39,136 nt of DNA, from NCBI GenBank assembly GCA_947644185.1, contig CANRZC010000002.1, forward strand, positions 1 to 39,136, given 5' to 3'. This document shows positions 32,447 to 39,136 of this stretch, piece by piece. The position numbers were made by a program, and so were the translations under genes. The first letter of the stretch is position 1, and every line of letters begins with the position of its first letter. Below the pieces are notes generated by a model. The model searched no databases and was not told the origin of the DNA. It worked only from the letters and a program-made list of their open reading frames with translations. This DNA is from an uncultured Acetatifactor sp. (GTDB lineage: Bacteria; Bacillota; Clostridia; Lachnospirales; Lachnospiraceae).

Positions 32447-33832
32447 CTAAGCCACAATATTGTTCAGCCACACGCCCTTCTTCACCAGCACAAACCCAAT
32501 GACACATTTGATCAAATCCAACAATTGACAGCTAAAATACAGTGCTGCTATGGCCATAGCAGTATGGCGGCTGAGCACATAGGCCACTGGAATGCTGACG
32601 CACCAGAGAAATACGCTGTCGAATAGAAACGTAATAATGGTCTTACCACCTGAGCGCAGTGTAAAATACGTGGTGTGCAGGAACCCAAATATGGGCATAC
32701 ACAGGGCTGCCACCCGAAGGAGCACTGTAGCCAGCTCTTTTACCTCTGTGCTGGTATTATATAGCTGTGGAAACAGGGGGGCAAGCGCAAATACCAGAGC
32801 CCCCATCACCACGCAGCTCATAACCGCAAATGCGATAAGCTTTCTGTCCGTGTCCACAGCCTCCTCCATCTTCCCTGCGCCCAAAAGCTGTCCCACGATG
32901 ATGGACACAGCGCTTCCCATGGCCACAAACACCACGTTGAACAGGTTGGAAATCACCGTGGAAATGTTCAAAGCCGCCACCGCGTCCAGCCCTCTGGTGG
33001 AATAGCACTGGGTCATGATAGCCATACCCGCTGACCACAGGATCTCATTGAGCATCAAGGGCGTGCCTTTCCTGACGATGTTCCAGGAGAGCTGTCCGGG
33101 AACCTTCCACTCTCTGTAGACACCCACGATAAAAGGCATCTTTTCCGGATTCCTGTGAGTCCAGGCAATGACTATGATCATCTGCACGTACCGAGATATC
33201 ACCGTGGCAATGGCAGCGCCCACCACCCCCAGCTCCGGGAAACCAAGTTTCCCAAAGATCAGCAGATAATTCAGCGTCAGGTTCACCAGTACGGCCACTA
33301 CGCCCGCTATCATGGGCACCTTTGTCTCGCCGCCCTCCCTGAGAGTGCTAGCATACACCTCCTCCACCACAAAGGGCGGCAGGCCGGCCAGCATCACCCA
33401 GAGGTATTCTCTCCCATACCCCAATGTAGCCTGCAGGGCCTGATCATTGCCCTCCCCGTGCAGATACATCTGTATTAGCTGCTCTCCCCCGGCCATCAGT
33501 ATGATCGTGCCCAGCACCAGAATCCCCAGGCCCACATAAATCTTGAACCGCAGGGTGTGCTGGACGCCCTTGTGGTTCCGACAGCCGAAAAACTGGGCGC
33601 CAAAAATCCCCACCCCAGAAATAGCCCCGAAGATGGCCAGATTGAATACCATCAATAGTTGGTTCACGATGGCGATGCCGGACATCTGCTCCGTGCCGAT
33701 GCGGCCCACCATGATATTGTCCAGCAGGCCTACGAAGTTGGTAATGCCGTTCTGAATCATGATGGGCACAGTGACAGCCAGCACCATTCGATAGAATTCT
33801 TTGTCTCCGAATAACTTTTTCCTGATGTTCAT
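32447..33832 (-). CDS. MATE-family multidrug efflux transporter
   Basis: The product is 461 residues, with GGGAG upstream of the ATG. It has about twelve membrane spans and the characteristic MATE pattern in two halves: VTVPIMIQNGITNFVGLLDNI...GRIGTEQMSGIAIVNQL in the first and KGTPLMLNEILWSAGMAIMT...STRGLDAVAALNIS in the second. These are Na+- or H+-driven exporters of cationic drugs and metabolites. It may be co-transcribed with the kinase-like gene downstream. A weak promoter candidate lies 90-120 bases upstream. Confidence 0.93.
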   Translation of the reverse strand: MNIRKKLFGDKEFYRMVLAVTVPIMIQNGITNFVGLLDNIMVGRIGTEQMSGIAIVNQLLMVFNLAIFGAISGVGIFGAQFFGCRNHKGVQHTLRFKIYVGLGILVLGTIILMAGGEQLIQMYLHGEGNDQALQATLGYGREYLWVMLAGLPPFVVEEVYASTLREGGETKVPMIAGVVAVLVNLTLNYLLIFGKLGFPELGVVGAAIATVISRYVQMIIVIAWTHRNPEKMPFIVGVYREWKVPGQLSWNIVRKGTPLMLNEILWSAGMAIMTQCYSTRGLDAVAALNISTVISNLFNVVFVAMGSAVSIIVGQLLGAGKMEEAVDTDRKLIAFAVMSCVVMGALVFALAPLFPQLYNTSTEVKELATVLLRVAALCMPIFGFLHTTYFTLRSGGKTIITFLFDSVFLWCVSIPVAYVLSRHTAMAIAALYFSCQLLDLIKCVIGFVLVKKGVWLNNIVA

Positions 33833-33922
33833 TCTCTTCTCCCTTTGCGCGCTTTATATCCTTTCCTGCCTGGCTTGGAAATCCCGCAGATTCCAGCTCC
33901 TCCTTAAAGTGCAGTGCTGTCT

Positions 33923-33952
33923 ATTCTACACTAAATGACCCGGATTTGTCTA
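33923..33952 (-). promoter_or_regulatory. Candidate promoter of the MATE gene
   Basis: Minus-strand TAGACA (33947-33952) and TAGAAT (33923-33928) with an 18-base spacer. Each box differs from consensus by one base. An AAGGAGGAG sequence further down does not stand before a long open frame. Confidence 0.4.
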
Positions 33953-33975
33953 TGTATTTTCTTGACTTATAACAC

Positions 33976-33995
33976 AAAAAATCCGCCAATTGCGG
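33976..33995 (-). terminator. Short terminator-like hairpin
   Basis: On the minus strand CCGC-AATTG-GCGG is followed by ATTTTTT. The stem is only four bp, so this would be a weak backup terminator for the rhamnosidase transcript; the main one is at 34114-34157. Confidence 0.35.
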
Positions 33996-34028
33996 TTGAC
34001 AGTCTCTCCACATCGTTCCCGCAGTGTC

Positions 34029-34093
34029 CTGCCGCAAAAGTGGACAGCATAGAAGCCTTTATGGATATTATCAGCTCTGATGCGCTAAAATAG
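34029..34093 (+). pseudogene. Decayed C-terminal tail of a plus-strand gene
   Basis: The reading AAKVDSIEAFMDIISSDALK-stop has no start or upstream body. It matches, at both DNA and protein level, the tail AAKEGSIQAFIDSMD-stop at 38286-38330; about 33 of 47 bases are identical by hand count. Both are on the plus strand in otherwise minus-strand surroundings. They look like leftovers of the same multicopy gene family; its identity cannot be set from this stub. Confidence 0.45.
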
Positions 34094-34113
34094 AAGCATG
34101 AGCCTATGATTCA

Positions 34114-34157
34114 AAAAACGGCAGTATACAGGCCCCATTCCTGCAACTGCCGTTTTT
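34114..34157. terminator. Bidirectional rho-independent terminator
   Basis: Perfect 12-bp arms AAAAACGGCAGT (34114-34125) and ACTGCCGTTTTT (34146-34157), with a further imperfect inner stem (ACAGG/CCTGC). Oligo-A and oligo-T ends make it work in either direction. It is 47 bases after the rhamnosidase stop (minus) and 21 bases after the plus-strand gene remnant. Confidence 0.85.
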
Positions 34158-34203
34158 CTATCCAGCTCTATCTCAAATGCAAACCCCTTACGCTAGGCCC
34201 CTC

Positions 34204-37014
34204 CTATGCCAGCTTCGCCAGTGCCTCATCCAACTGCTCCAGCATTCCGGCCTCCAGATGCCCTGCGAACTGCGCCGCCAAATCCCGGATACTGCTAGAC
34301 CGCATATGCTCCGGCACCTGCCCGATCTGAGGTATCTTCTCCGTCAGGAAGCTGCGGATGGCAGGAACGCCCAAAAGCTCCCTGATAGGCGTGGCCGTGC
34401 TGTAGATCTTGCGCAGGGGCGCTGTAGTCTCGTAGCAGACACGGTAGCTTCCTGCCTCCAGATGGCAGACGCCGCCTTCCACCTGCGCGAACATGGGATT
34501 CGACCCATCTTCGTATACGCTCTCAGGCGCATAGGGCAATACCAGTTCCGCCCGGCAGCCGAAAGGCACGGTCACCTGAAGCTCCAGATGGAAATCGTCC
34601 AAAGCTTTCCAGGAGGTCTTCCAAAGTCCCATGGCCGACTGATAACATGCCTCCACATGCCCCAGCCTGGAATCCACCACCGGACAAATGCACACATGTC
34701 TGAAGCCGATGCTGTCTTCCGCCTGCCTGATGCCTGCCACATAGGCATACATCCACTCCACAATGGAGCCGTAGGAATAATGGTTGAAGCTGTTCATGCC
34801 TGTGGAGGACACGCTTCCGTCCGCCAGCATACTGTTCCAGCGCTCCCATATGGTGGTGGCCCCCAGCTTCACCTCATAGAGCCATCCCGGGTACTCCTCA
34901 TTGAACAGCAGTCCATAGGCCAGCTCGCTTAAGCCCGCTTTGGTCAGCTCCTCGCCTAGAATCGGCGTACCCACAAATCCGGTCTGCAGCTTTCCATTAT
35001 TGTCCTCAAACTTTTTCTGCAGCCGTTCTTTGGTCTGCTTCCTGTCCACACTCAGTCCATGCCGTAAGCTCAGCAGCAGCGCTGTCTGGGTATCCAGGCA
35101 GCATCTGCCGGAGGGAGCAAAATATTCATGCCGGATTTCCCCTAAAATCTTGTCCGCCAATCCATTGTAGTAGGTTTCCTCCTGGGTCTTTCCTAAAACC
35201 CCTGCCGCTTTCGCTGTTAGCTGTGCGCTGTAGCGCAGATACACCAGTGCAATAAAGGCGCTCTCCGTGGCGCCCATGACGCCGTCAATACCCCCAGGGC
35301 CGTCCAACGCCAGCCAGTCTCCATAATGGAAATGCTTCCGCCAACCCTGATCCTTCTTCTCCAATCCATAAATATGATCTACCCAGCCCTTCATGCTGTC
35401 AAACTGCTCTTCCAAAATGGACTTGTCGCCGTAGAATCTATATACCACCCAGGGAATCACACAGGCCGCATCTCCCCATGCACAGGAAATGCCCTGATGC
35501 CCAAAGGAGGGAACCACATCGGGTACAGCGCCGTCCCTGGTTTTCTGCTCTGTGGCCATGTCATAGAGATATTTTGCAAAGAAGGCGTAACTGTCCCTCT
35601 GATAGCAAGCTGTAGGGGAGAATACCTCCGCATCCCCGGTCCAGCCCATGCGCTCGTCGCGCTGAGGGCAGTCCGTGGGCACATCCACAAAGTTCCCCTT
35701 CTGGCCCCACTCTGTATTTAGGATCAGGCGATTCACCAGATCATTACCAGTCTCCAGCCAGCCGTTTCTGGGCAGATCGGAATACATTACCAGGCCAGTG
35801 AAATCCTCTGCCTTCAGGTTGGCTACCCCTTCCACTTTCGCATAGCGATAACCATAGAAGGTGAAAAAGGGCTGCAGAACATGCTCTTTGCCGTCAGAAA
35901 TGTAGATGTACTCCGCCTTTGCCGAGCGCAGATTATCCCGATAGAAGTTGCCCTGCTGCAGCACTTCTCCTACCTGGATGTGAATCTTTGCTCCCTTTGG
36001 CTCGCAGACCCGCAGTCTAAAAGACCCTGCTATATTCTGGCCCAGATCTACCACAGTCTCCCCTGCGGGAGTATGGATTAGCTCCGCCACAGGCAGCTCC
36101 TCCAGCACCTTCACCGGGAGACTCCTCCTGGCAGTCAGCTTCCCCAAAGGAGGTTCCACCTCCTGGGCCGCTGCCGCCGCTACTGGCTCCAATGTATCGT
36201 CCCTCTGCTCGCCGTCATAGATATTGGAGAAGAAGATATTGCTGTAGTTTACCTGCCAGCTCTCATCCGTGCCGATAACCTCTTCGGTGCCGTCCTCATA
36301 GGTCAGGCGCAGCTCGGCTATAAGCCTCCTGCCCTTTCCGTAGTAGGGCCTGCCGTCCGGGTCGTTGAAGCTGAAGCGCCCGAAGTACCAGCCGTTGCCC
36401 AACAGCACACACAGATTTCCCTCTTCTTTCAGCTTCTGTGTCACATCAAAGGTCTGATACTGTACCCATTCATTGTAGTTGTTGCAGTAAGGGGCCAAAA
36501 GCTCCTCGCCAATTTTCGCCTCCGCCCGCAGGGCTTCTATGGAGCTTGCATCCACGGCATCTTTTCCCGGGGCATAGTACACCTCATACAGGCCCAAGCC
36601 GCAGATATAGAGTCTGGCGCTCTTTACAGGCTTTGCGGGGGCGATGTGCTTTGTGTACATGGGGTGGCGCTCTGCGCTGTCCCCGATCCACTTTCCGCTC
36701 CAGCCTTCCGCTTCTTTGCCGGTCTCAAACCAGTTCTCGTCGCTTACCGCCTCCTCCCCGGCGTCCGTGCACACGGTCACGGTCCAGGTGTAGCGGGTGC
36801 GAGGGGCCAGCTCCATGTCCACAGGGGACGCCAGGCTGTCAAGCCCCGCAAAGCCGGTGTCCGCCACTATCTCGCCGTCCCGGCACACCACCAGGCGGGC
36901 TTTGGTCTGGGCCGTTCCCTTTGCTTCCTCCACCTGCCAGGAGAAGACGGGCTTCTCCATCCAGTACCCCAGGGGGGTGGTCAGATGATTGACCTTGCAG
37001 TTCGTAATCCTCAT
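34204..37014 (-). CDS. Glycoside hydrolase family 78 alpha-L-rhamnosidase
   Basis: The product is 936 residues; AAGGAGG lies seven bases before the ATG. The N-terminus VNHLTTPLGYWMEKPVFSWQ and the beta-domains through WSGKWIGDS are typical of bacterial rhamnosidases. The (alpha/alpha)6 catalytic domain contains the hallmark DCPQRDERMGWTGDAEVF (about residue 453 onward), with the acidic catalytic residues, and later GNFVDVPTDCP, ISCAWGDAACVIPW, TIWERWNSM and NSFNHYSYGSIVEWMY. There is no signal peptide, so it acts on imported rhamnosides or oligosaccharides. It follows an SGNH esterase gene on the same strand, which suggests removal of both acyl groups and rhamnose from a plant glycan. Confidence 0.95.
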   Translation of the reverse strand: MRITNCKVNHLTTPLGYWMEKPVFSWQVEEAKGTAQTKARLVVCRDGEIVADTGFAGLDSLASPVDMELAPRTRYTWTVTVCTDAGEEAVSDENWFETGKEAEGWSGKWIGDSAERHPMYTKHIAPAKPVKSARLYICGLGLYEVYYAPGKDAVDASSIEALRAEAKIGEELLAPYCNNYNEWVQYQTFDVTQKLKEEGNLCVLLGNGWYFGRFSFNDPDGRPYYGKGRRLIAELRLTYEDGTEEVIGTDESWQVNYSNIFFSNIYDGEQRDDTLEPVAAAAAQEVEPPLGKLTARRSLPVKVLEELPVAELIHTPAGETVVDLGQNIAGSFRLRVCEPKGAKIHIQVGEVLQQGNFYRDNLRSAKAEYIYISDGKEHVLQPFFTFYGYRYAKVEGVANLKAEDFTGLVMYSDLPRNGWLETGNDLVNRLILNTEWGQKGNFVDVPTDCPQRDERMGWTGDAEVFSPTACYQRDSYAFFAKYLYDMATEQKTRDGAVPDVVPSFGHQGISCAWGDAACVIPWVVYRFYGDKSILEEQFDSMKGWVDHIYGLEKKDQGWRKHFHYGDWLALDGPGGIDGVMGATESAFIALVYLRYSAQLTAKAAGVLGKTQEETYYNGLADKILGEIRHEYFAPSGRCCLDTQTALLLSLRHGLSVDRKQTKERLQKKFEDNNGKLQTGFVGTPILGEELTKAGLSELAYGLLFNEEYPGWLYEVKLGATTIWERWNSMLADGSVSSTGMNSFNHYSYGSIVEWMYAYVAGIRQAEDSIGFRHVCICPVVDSRLGHVEACYQSAMGLWKTSWKALDDFHLELQVTVPFGCRAELVLPYAPESVYEDGSNPMFAQVEGGVCHLEAGSYRVCYETTAPLRKIYSTATPIRELLGVPAIRSFLTEKIPQIGQVPEHMRSSSIRDLAAQFAGHLEAGMLEQLDEALAKLA

Positions 37015-37043
37015 TGTTTTTCCTCCTTATGAAAGTTCCGCAT
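37011..37043 (-). CDS. Possible leader peptide coupled to the rhamnosidase start
   Basis: A 10-codon frame (MRNFHKEEKQ) starts at 37043 with GGAGG five bases upstream. Its stop TGA overlaps the rhamnosidase ATG as ATGA, and its own codons contain the rhamnosidase AAGGAGG site. Its ribosome site and ATG lie in a 27-base direct repeat that occurs twice. Such an arrangement would couple translation, but a chance frame is possible. Confidence 0.35.
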   Translation of the reverse strand: MRNFHKEEKQ

Positions 37044-37165
37044 CTGCCCCTCCAGTACCAGGGAGCGGCAGAAAACTTCCGCCCGCTTAAAGATGCGTCC
37101 GTAAGTTTTCTGAGCACTGTCGGGACAGACGCTGATTTAAGTTCCGCATCTGCCCCTCCAGTACC
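37033..37165 (-). repeat. 27-bp direct repeat pair upstream of the rhamnosidase
   Basis: Identical 27-base copies at 37033-37059 and 37139-37165, 106 bases apart, both reading GGTACTGGAGGGGCAGATGC on the minus strand. Each carries a ribosome-site-like GGAGGGG and an ATG. The second ATG (37149) opens a 20-codon frame ending at 37087. Between the copies is the hairpin at 37071-37110. Confidence 0.8.
37071..37110. repeat. Imperfect hairpin between the direct repeats
   Basis: Arms GAAAACTT (37071-37078) and AAGTTTTC (37103-37110), with further short CG and GC pairings inside across symmetric internal loops. It sits in the 182-base leader between the esterase and rhamnosidase genes and has no T-run outside the stem on either side. 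Confidence 0.5.
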
Positions 37166-37196
37166 GGGCATCGGCAGATGCTAGCCATACCCTCTT

Positions 37197-37865
37197 TTAC
37201 AGATATTTCCGCAGATTCTCCAGCACCACCCGGTAGCCGTTGGCATACATATGGATCCCCTCGATGGTATACTCCTTTTTCAGCCTACCACTTTCGTCTG
37301 TCAGTCCCTCATTCACGTCGATGTAATGGCACCCCATTTCCCCTGCCAGCCTCTCCACTGCCTGGTTGGCAATGCGGATGTTCTCATTGGTGCGGGTGGC
37401 GAACATGCCCTTGGCCCACTCGCCCTCTGGCAGCTTGTCCACCTCGTTCACCGGGTAGTAGGCCATCATATAGATTTCCGCCTCCGGCAGCCGCTGCTGA
37501 ATCATGGTGATGATCTTCCCATAGTTCTCCATCAGCTTCTCTACCAGGTAACCCGGCCTGCTGATGTCATTGGTGCCGATGTTGATGAAAATCTTCCCCG
37601 GCTCCACGGCAAAGACCATCTCCTCCATGTACTGCAACATATCCTGGGTAGTAAAGCCGCCTACACCCCGGTTGTAGATCACCGCGTCGATCCCCTCGGT
37701 CATACGCAGCTCGTCTATGGGGAACTGCTCCATCAGGGAGGAGCCCGTGAAGAGAATCTCCCCCTTCTTCACCCTCTCGTTCAAGACCCGGTAGCGCTGG
37801 AGCCTGTCCTGCTGCTCCTGCACTGCCCTGGCCCGCATCATTTCCATTGCTTTCTGCATGTCCAT
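37197..37865 (-). CDS. SGNH/GDSL-family esterase
   Basis: The product is 222 residues from the ATG at 37865 (GGAGGG about ten bases upstream); 37859 and 37895 are other possible starts. Family blocks seen: EILFTGSSLMEQFP with the nucleophile Ser in a GSS version of the GDS block, YNRGVGGFTT (block II Gly), FINIGTNDIS (block III GxND), and EGIHMYANGY (block V, catalytic His). There is no signal peptide, so a cytoplasmic carbohydrate deacetylase or deacylase is likely. It lies 182 bases before the rhamnosidase on the same strand, a pairing common in pectin-use loci. No clear -35/-10 was found upstream. Confidence 0.88.
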   Translation of the reverse strand: MDMQKAMEMMRARAVQEQQDRLQRYRVLNERVKKGEILFTGSSLMEQFPIDELRMTEGIDAVIYNRGVGGFTTQDMLQYMEEMVFAVEPGKIFINIGTNDISRPGYLVEKLMENYGKIITMIQQRLPEAEIYMMAYYPVNEVDKLPEGEWAKGMFATRTNENIRIANQAVERLAGEMGCHYIDVNEGLTDESGRLKKEYTIEGIHMYANGYRVVLENLRKYL

Positions 37866-38042
37866 TGTCCTGGTTCCCTCCTTCTTAAGCGACATTGTCT
37901 TCTCTCACGTCTCCCGCTTCCTCCATCCAGCCAGCGGGACCCAGAGTCTACCGGCTGTAACATCCCGTTCTATCCTTCATCATAGCAGAAATGCAGCAAA
38001 TATAACAGATATAAAATGAAAAAAGTGTACTAAAAACTTTCC

Positions 38043-38070
38043 TTGACAGCCCCCCTGTTTCTGATATAAT
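38043..38070 (+). promoter_or_regulatory. Consensus sigma-A promoter
   Basis: TTGACA (38043-38048) and TATAAT (38065-38070), both perfect, with a 16-base spacer. It is the strongest promoter in the window and points right, toward a structured leader, a gene remnant and the small P-loop kinase gene 290 bases away. Confidence 0.85.
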
Positions 38071-38090
38071 GGACTTATCTTGAAACATAT

Positions 38091-38150
38091 GTGAAAATCC
38101 GTTCGCCCGGACAAGCGGGTCGTTCCATGGCATATCGCCGACATTTTCAC
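38091..38150 (+). promoter_or_regulatory. Structured leader after the strong promoter
   Basis: Outer 8-bp arms GTGAAAAT (38091-38098) and ATTTTCAC (38143-38150) enclose a CCCG-GACAAG-CGGG hairpin. It starts about 15 bases after the expected transcription start. No known riboswitch consensus was recognised and no T-run follows, so a role in folding or mRNA stability is only a guess. Confidence 0.45.
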
Positions 38151-38159
38151 ACTATCTAA

Positions 38160-38330
38160 GGAAAGGTTGGCAGGTCATCTACCAGGGAGATTCATGACTA
38201 CGTCAGCCAGGTAAAGACATCGCCCAGTGTACGGGAGGCTTATATGACATTTGAGGAGTTCATTGCCTGGAAAGAGCAGAATGCCGCAAAAGAGGGCAGC
38301 ATCCAGGCCTTTATAGACAGCATGGACTAA
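38160..38330 (+). pseudogene. Gene remnant: C-terminal tail of an unidentified protein, or a 28-aa small ORF
   Basis: The frame from 38160 reads STREIHDYVSQVKTSPSVRE, then AYMTFEEFIAWKEQNAAKEG, then SIQAFIDSMD, with an in-frame stop at 38157 and no good start for the whole. It looks like the charged tail of Rpn/PD-(D/E)XK transposase-type proteins, from memory of such tails. The ATG at 38244 has GGGAGG at five bases, so a 28-residue peptide could still be made. A related tail fragment is at 34029-34093. It ends 29 bases before the kinase gene and lies under the same promoter. Confidence 0.5.
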
Positions 38331-38359
38331 CAGATGGGAATTTTCAGAAAGGGGCAGCC

Positions 38360-38881
38360 ATGGGAACAGGAATCCTCGTATGCGGCCTGAATGGCGCTGG
38401 AAAGAGCACACTGGGAAAAGCCCTGGCGCAGGAGCTGGGGTATCGTTTTATCGACAATGAAGATTTATATTTTCCAAAGACAGACCCGAACTACATCTAT
38501 GCCACACAGCGCACCCGGGAGGAGGTCGAAGGGCTCCTCCTGCGCGAAATCCGGAACTGCGATAGTTTCGTGTTCACCTCCGTAAAAGGCGACTACGGGC
38601 CCTCCGTCCGGGCGTGTTTCCGCTATGCCGTGCTGATAGCGGTTCCCAGGGACATCCGGCTGCAGCGGATCCAGAGCCGTTCCCTGCAGAAATTCGGCCA
38701 GCGCGCCTTGCCGGGCGGGGATCTGTACGAGCAGGAAGAGCGTTTCTTCGATTTCGCCGCAGCCAGGGCGGAAGATAGCGTGGAGGAGTGGATCAAGACC
38801 CTGAGCTGCCCCGTGCTGCGAGTGGACGGCACAAGGCCTGTCCGGGAAAACGTGGAGCTTATCGCGCTGCGCCTAAGATAA
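38360..38881 (+). CDS. Small P-loop kinase/AAA-family ATPase (shikimate/adenylate kinase-like)
   Basis: The product is 173 residues, with AAAGGGG before the ATG. The N-terminus MGTGILVCGLNGAGKSTLGK carries Walker A (GLNGAGKS, residues 9-16). A DNEDLYFPK acidic motif follows where shikimate/gluconate-kinase-like enzymes bind substrate, and IAVPRDIRLQRIQSRSLQKF resembles the lid arginine segment. It is a nucleotide-dependent small-molecule kinase of unknown substrate. It is monocistronic on the plus strand, downstream of the consensus promoter. Confidence 0.8.
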   Translation: MGTGILVCGLNGAGKSTLGKALAQELGYRFIDNEDLYFPKTDPNYIYATQRTREEVEGLLLREIRNCDSFVFTSVKGDYGPSVRACFRYAVLIAVPRDIRLQRIQSRSLQKFGQRALPGGDLYEQEERFFDFAAARAEDSVEEWIKTLSCPVLRVDGTRPVRENVELIALRLR

Positions 38882-38967
38882 TTGAAGTTCGGAATCAAAG
38901 GGTTGTTGTCAGGCCCTAATATGTCAGTGCCGGTGGACAAATGCTCTTCACCTGAACCATGACAATA

Positions 38968-39066
38968 TATACTGCACGCCAGTTAAATTTACAGCATGCC
39001 CCGACTGCAGACCGCCAGCCAGGTACTTCTCTGGTTGCGTTACTGTAAATTCTGGCGGTCTGCAGT
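38968..39066. repeat. Nested inverted repeats with alternative pairings
   Basis: A 15-bp perfect inverted repeat, ACTGCAGACCGCCAG (39004-39018) and its complement (39052-39066), encloses CCAG-N8-CTGG. A second inverted repeat, AATTTACAG (38986-38994) and CTGTAAATT (39043-39051), crosses it. A third, near-identical element ACTGCACGCCAG (38971-38982) can replace the first arm. The stretch could form a long hairpin (38968 to 39069) or a shorter one, but not both at once. It may be a small MITE-like element, a recombination site or a structured RNA; no gene is visible. Confidence 0.65.
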
Positions 39067-39075
39067 ATAATATGC

Positions 39076-39136
39076 TTACCTGGGGAGCCGATAGGGTGTG
39101 AATACCTCCGTTTCCGAGCCTTGAACGGAAGGAGGC
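39076..39136 (+). other. Possible 5' end of a group II intron running out of the window
   Basis: GATAGGGTGTGAATACC (from 39090) resembles the TAGGGTG-N2-A start region of bacterial group II introns, as I recall for Ll.LtrB and O. iheyensis. It is followed by the hairpin CCTCCGTT...AACGGAAGG. The strong hairpin directly upstream is the kind of site that class C introns choose. A clear GTGYG 5' boundary was not found, and the reverse transcriptase would lie beyond 39136. Confidence 0.3.

Noticed and set aside
36839..37171. Minus-strand frame of about 110 codons across the rhamnosidase start
   Set aside because: It overlaps the rhamnosidase N-terminus in another frame and runs through the direct repeats; there is no family resemblance.
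38244..38330. Antitoxin or small functional peptide as the primary call
   Set aside because: Although it has a good ribosome site, the same frame continues upstream as protein-like sequence without a start, which fits a gene remnant better.
38968..39066. Intrinsic terminator for the small kinase gene
   Set aside because: The stems are strong, but neither strand has a T-run after them, and several alternative pairings exist.

Overview
The window looks like a chromosomal segment from an anaerobic, spore-forming gut Firmicute, most likely a member of the Lachnospiraceae. This rests on a spoVT gene, YesM/YesN-type two-component regulation of carbohydrate transport, CUT1 importers of the LplB/YtcP kind, strong AGGAGG ribosome binding sites, and an AAA-ATPase-like/PD-(D/E)XK protein of a type common in that family. 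No rRNA, tRNA, CRISPR array, intact transposase or phage gene was seen. Almost all genes lie on the minus strand; only the first and last genes are on plus.

Layout, left to right. (1) 2-1342: 3' part of an AAA-ATPase-like/nuclease gene (+), followed by a 250-bp run of hairpins. (2) 1632-3694: a Sel1-repeat protein and a DUF1266-type protein with a very acidic repeat insert, with their own near-consensus promoter. (3) 3781-21161: thirteen minus-strand genes with short gaps, read as one glycan operon. In transcription order: two ABC permeases, a lipoprotein binding protein, an AraC-type response regulator, its histidine kinase, a GH95-like hydrolase, an aldo/keto reductase, a GH3 NagZ-like enzyme, a GH105 unsaturated uronyl hydrolase, a zinc-type dehydrogenase, an SMP-30 lactonase, an FGGY kinase and a DeoC-type aldolase. 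A 21-bp-spaced direct repeat sits just upstream of the first gene's -10 box. (4) 21299-25253: an OmpR-type regulator, a kinase and an ABC-2 exporter pair, a layout typical of antimicrobial-peptide response modules. (5) 25453-25998: spoVT. (6) 26122-33832: MATE efflux protein, chloramphenicol-phosphotransferase-like kinase, PepV-like dipeptidase, AgrC/AgrA-like sensor and regulator, and a second ABC exporter pair. The 3' end of the ATPase gene is tandemly repeated downstream. (7) 34204-37865: an SGNH esterase and a GH78 alpha-L-rhamnosidase. (8) 38043-39136: a strong plus promoter, a decayed gene tail, a small P-loop kinase, and an unexplained set of inverted repeats at the right edge, possibly followed by the start of a group II intron.

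How it works together (inference): the GH105 enzyme, rhamnosidase and SGNH esterase point to pectin-like or related acidic glycans. Oligosaccharides would enter by the binding-protein-dependent importer and be trimmed in the cytoplasm by the GH95-like, GH3 and GH105 enzymes. A released sugar would then pass through a dehydrogenase, lactonase, kinase and aldolase series. That series is not the standard KduI/KduD/KdgK/KdgA route, none of whose genes is in the window. This operon is the best candidate here for an undescribed catabolic pathway.
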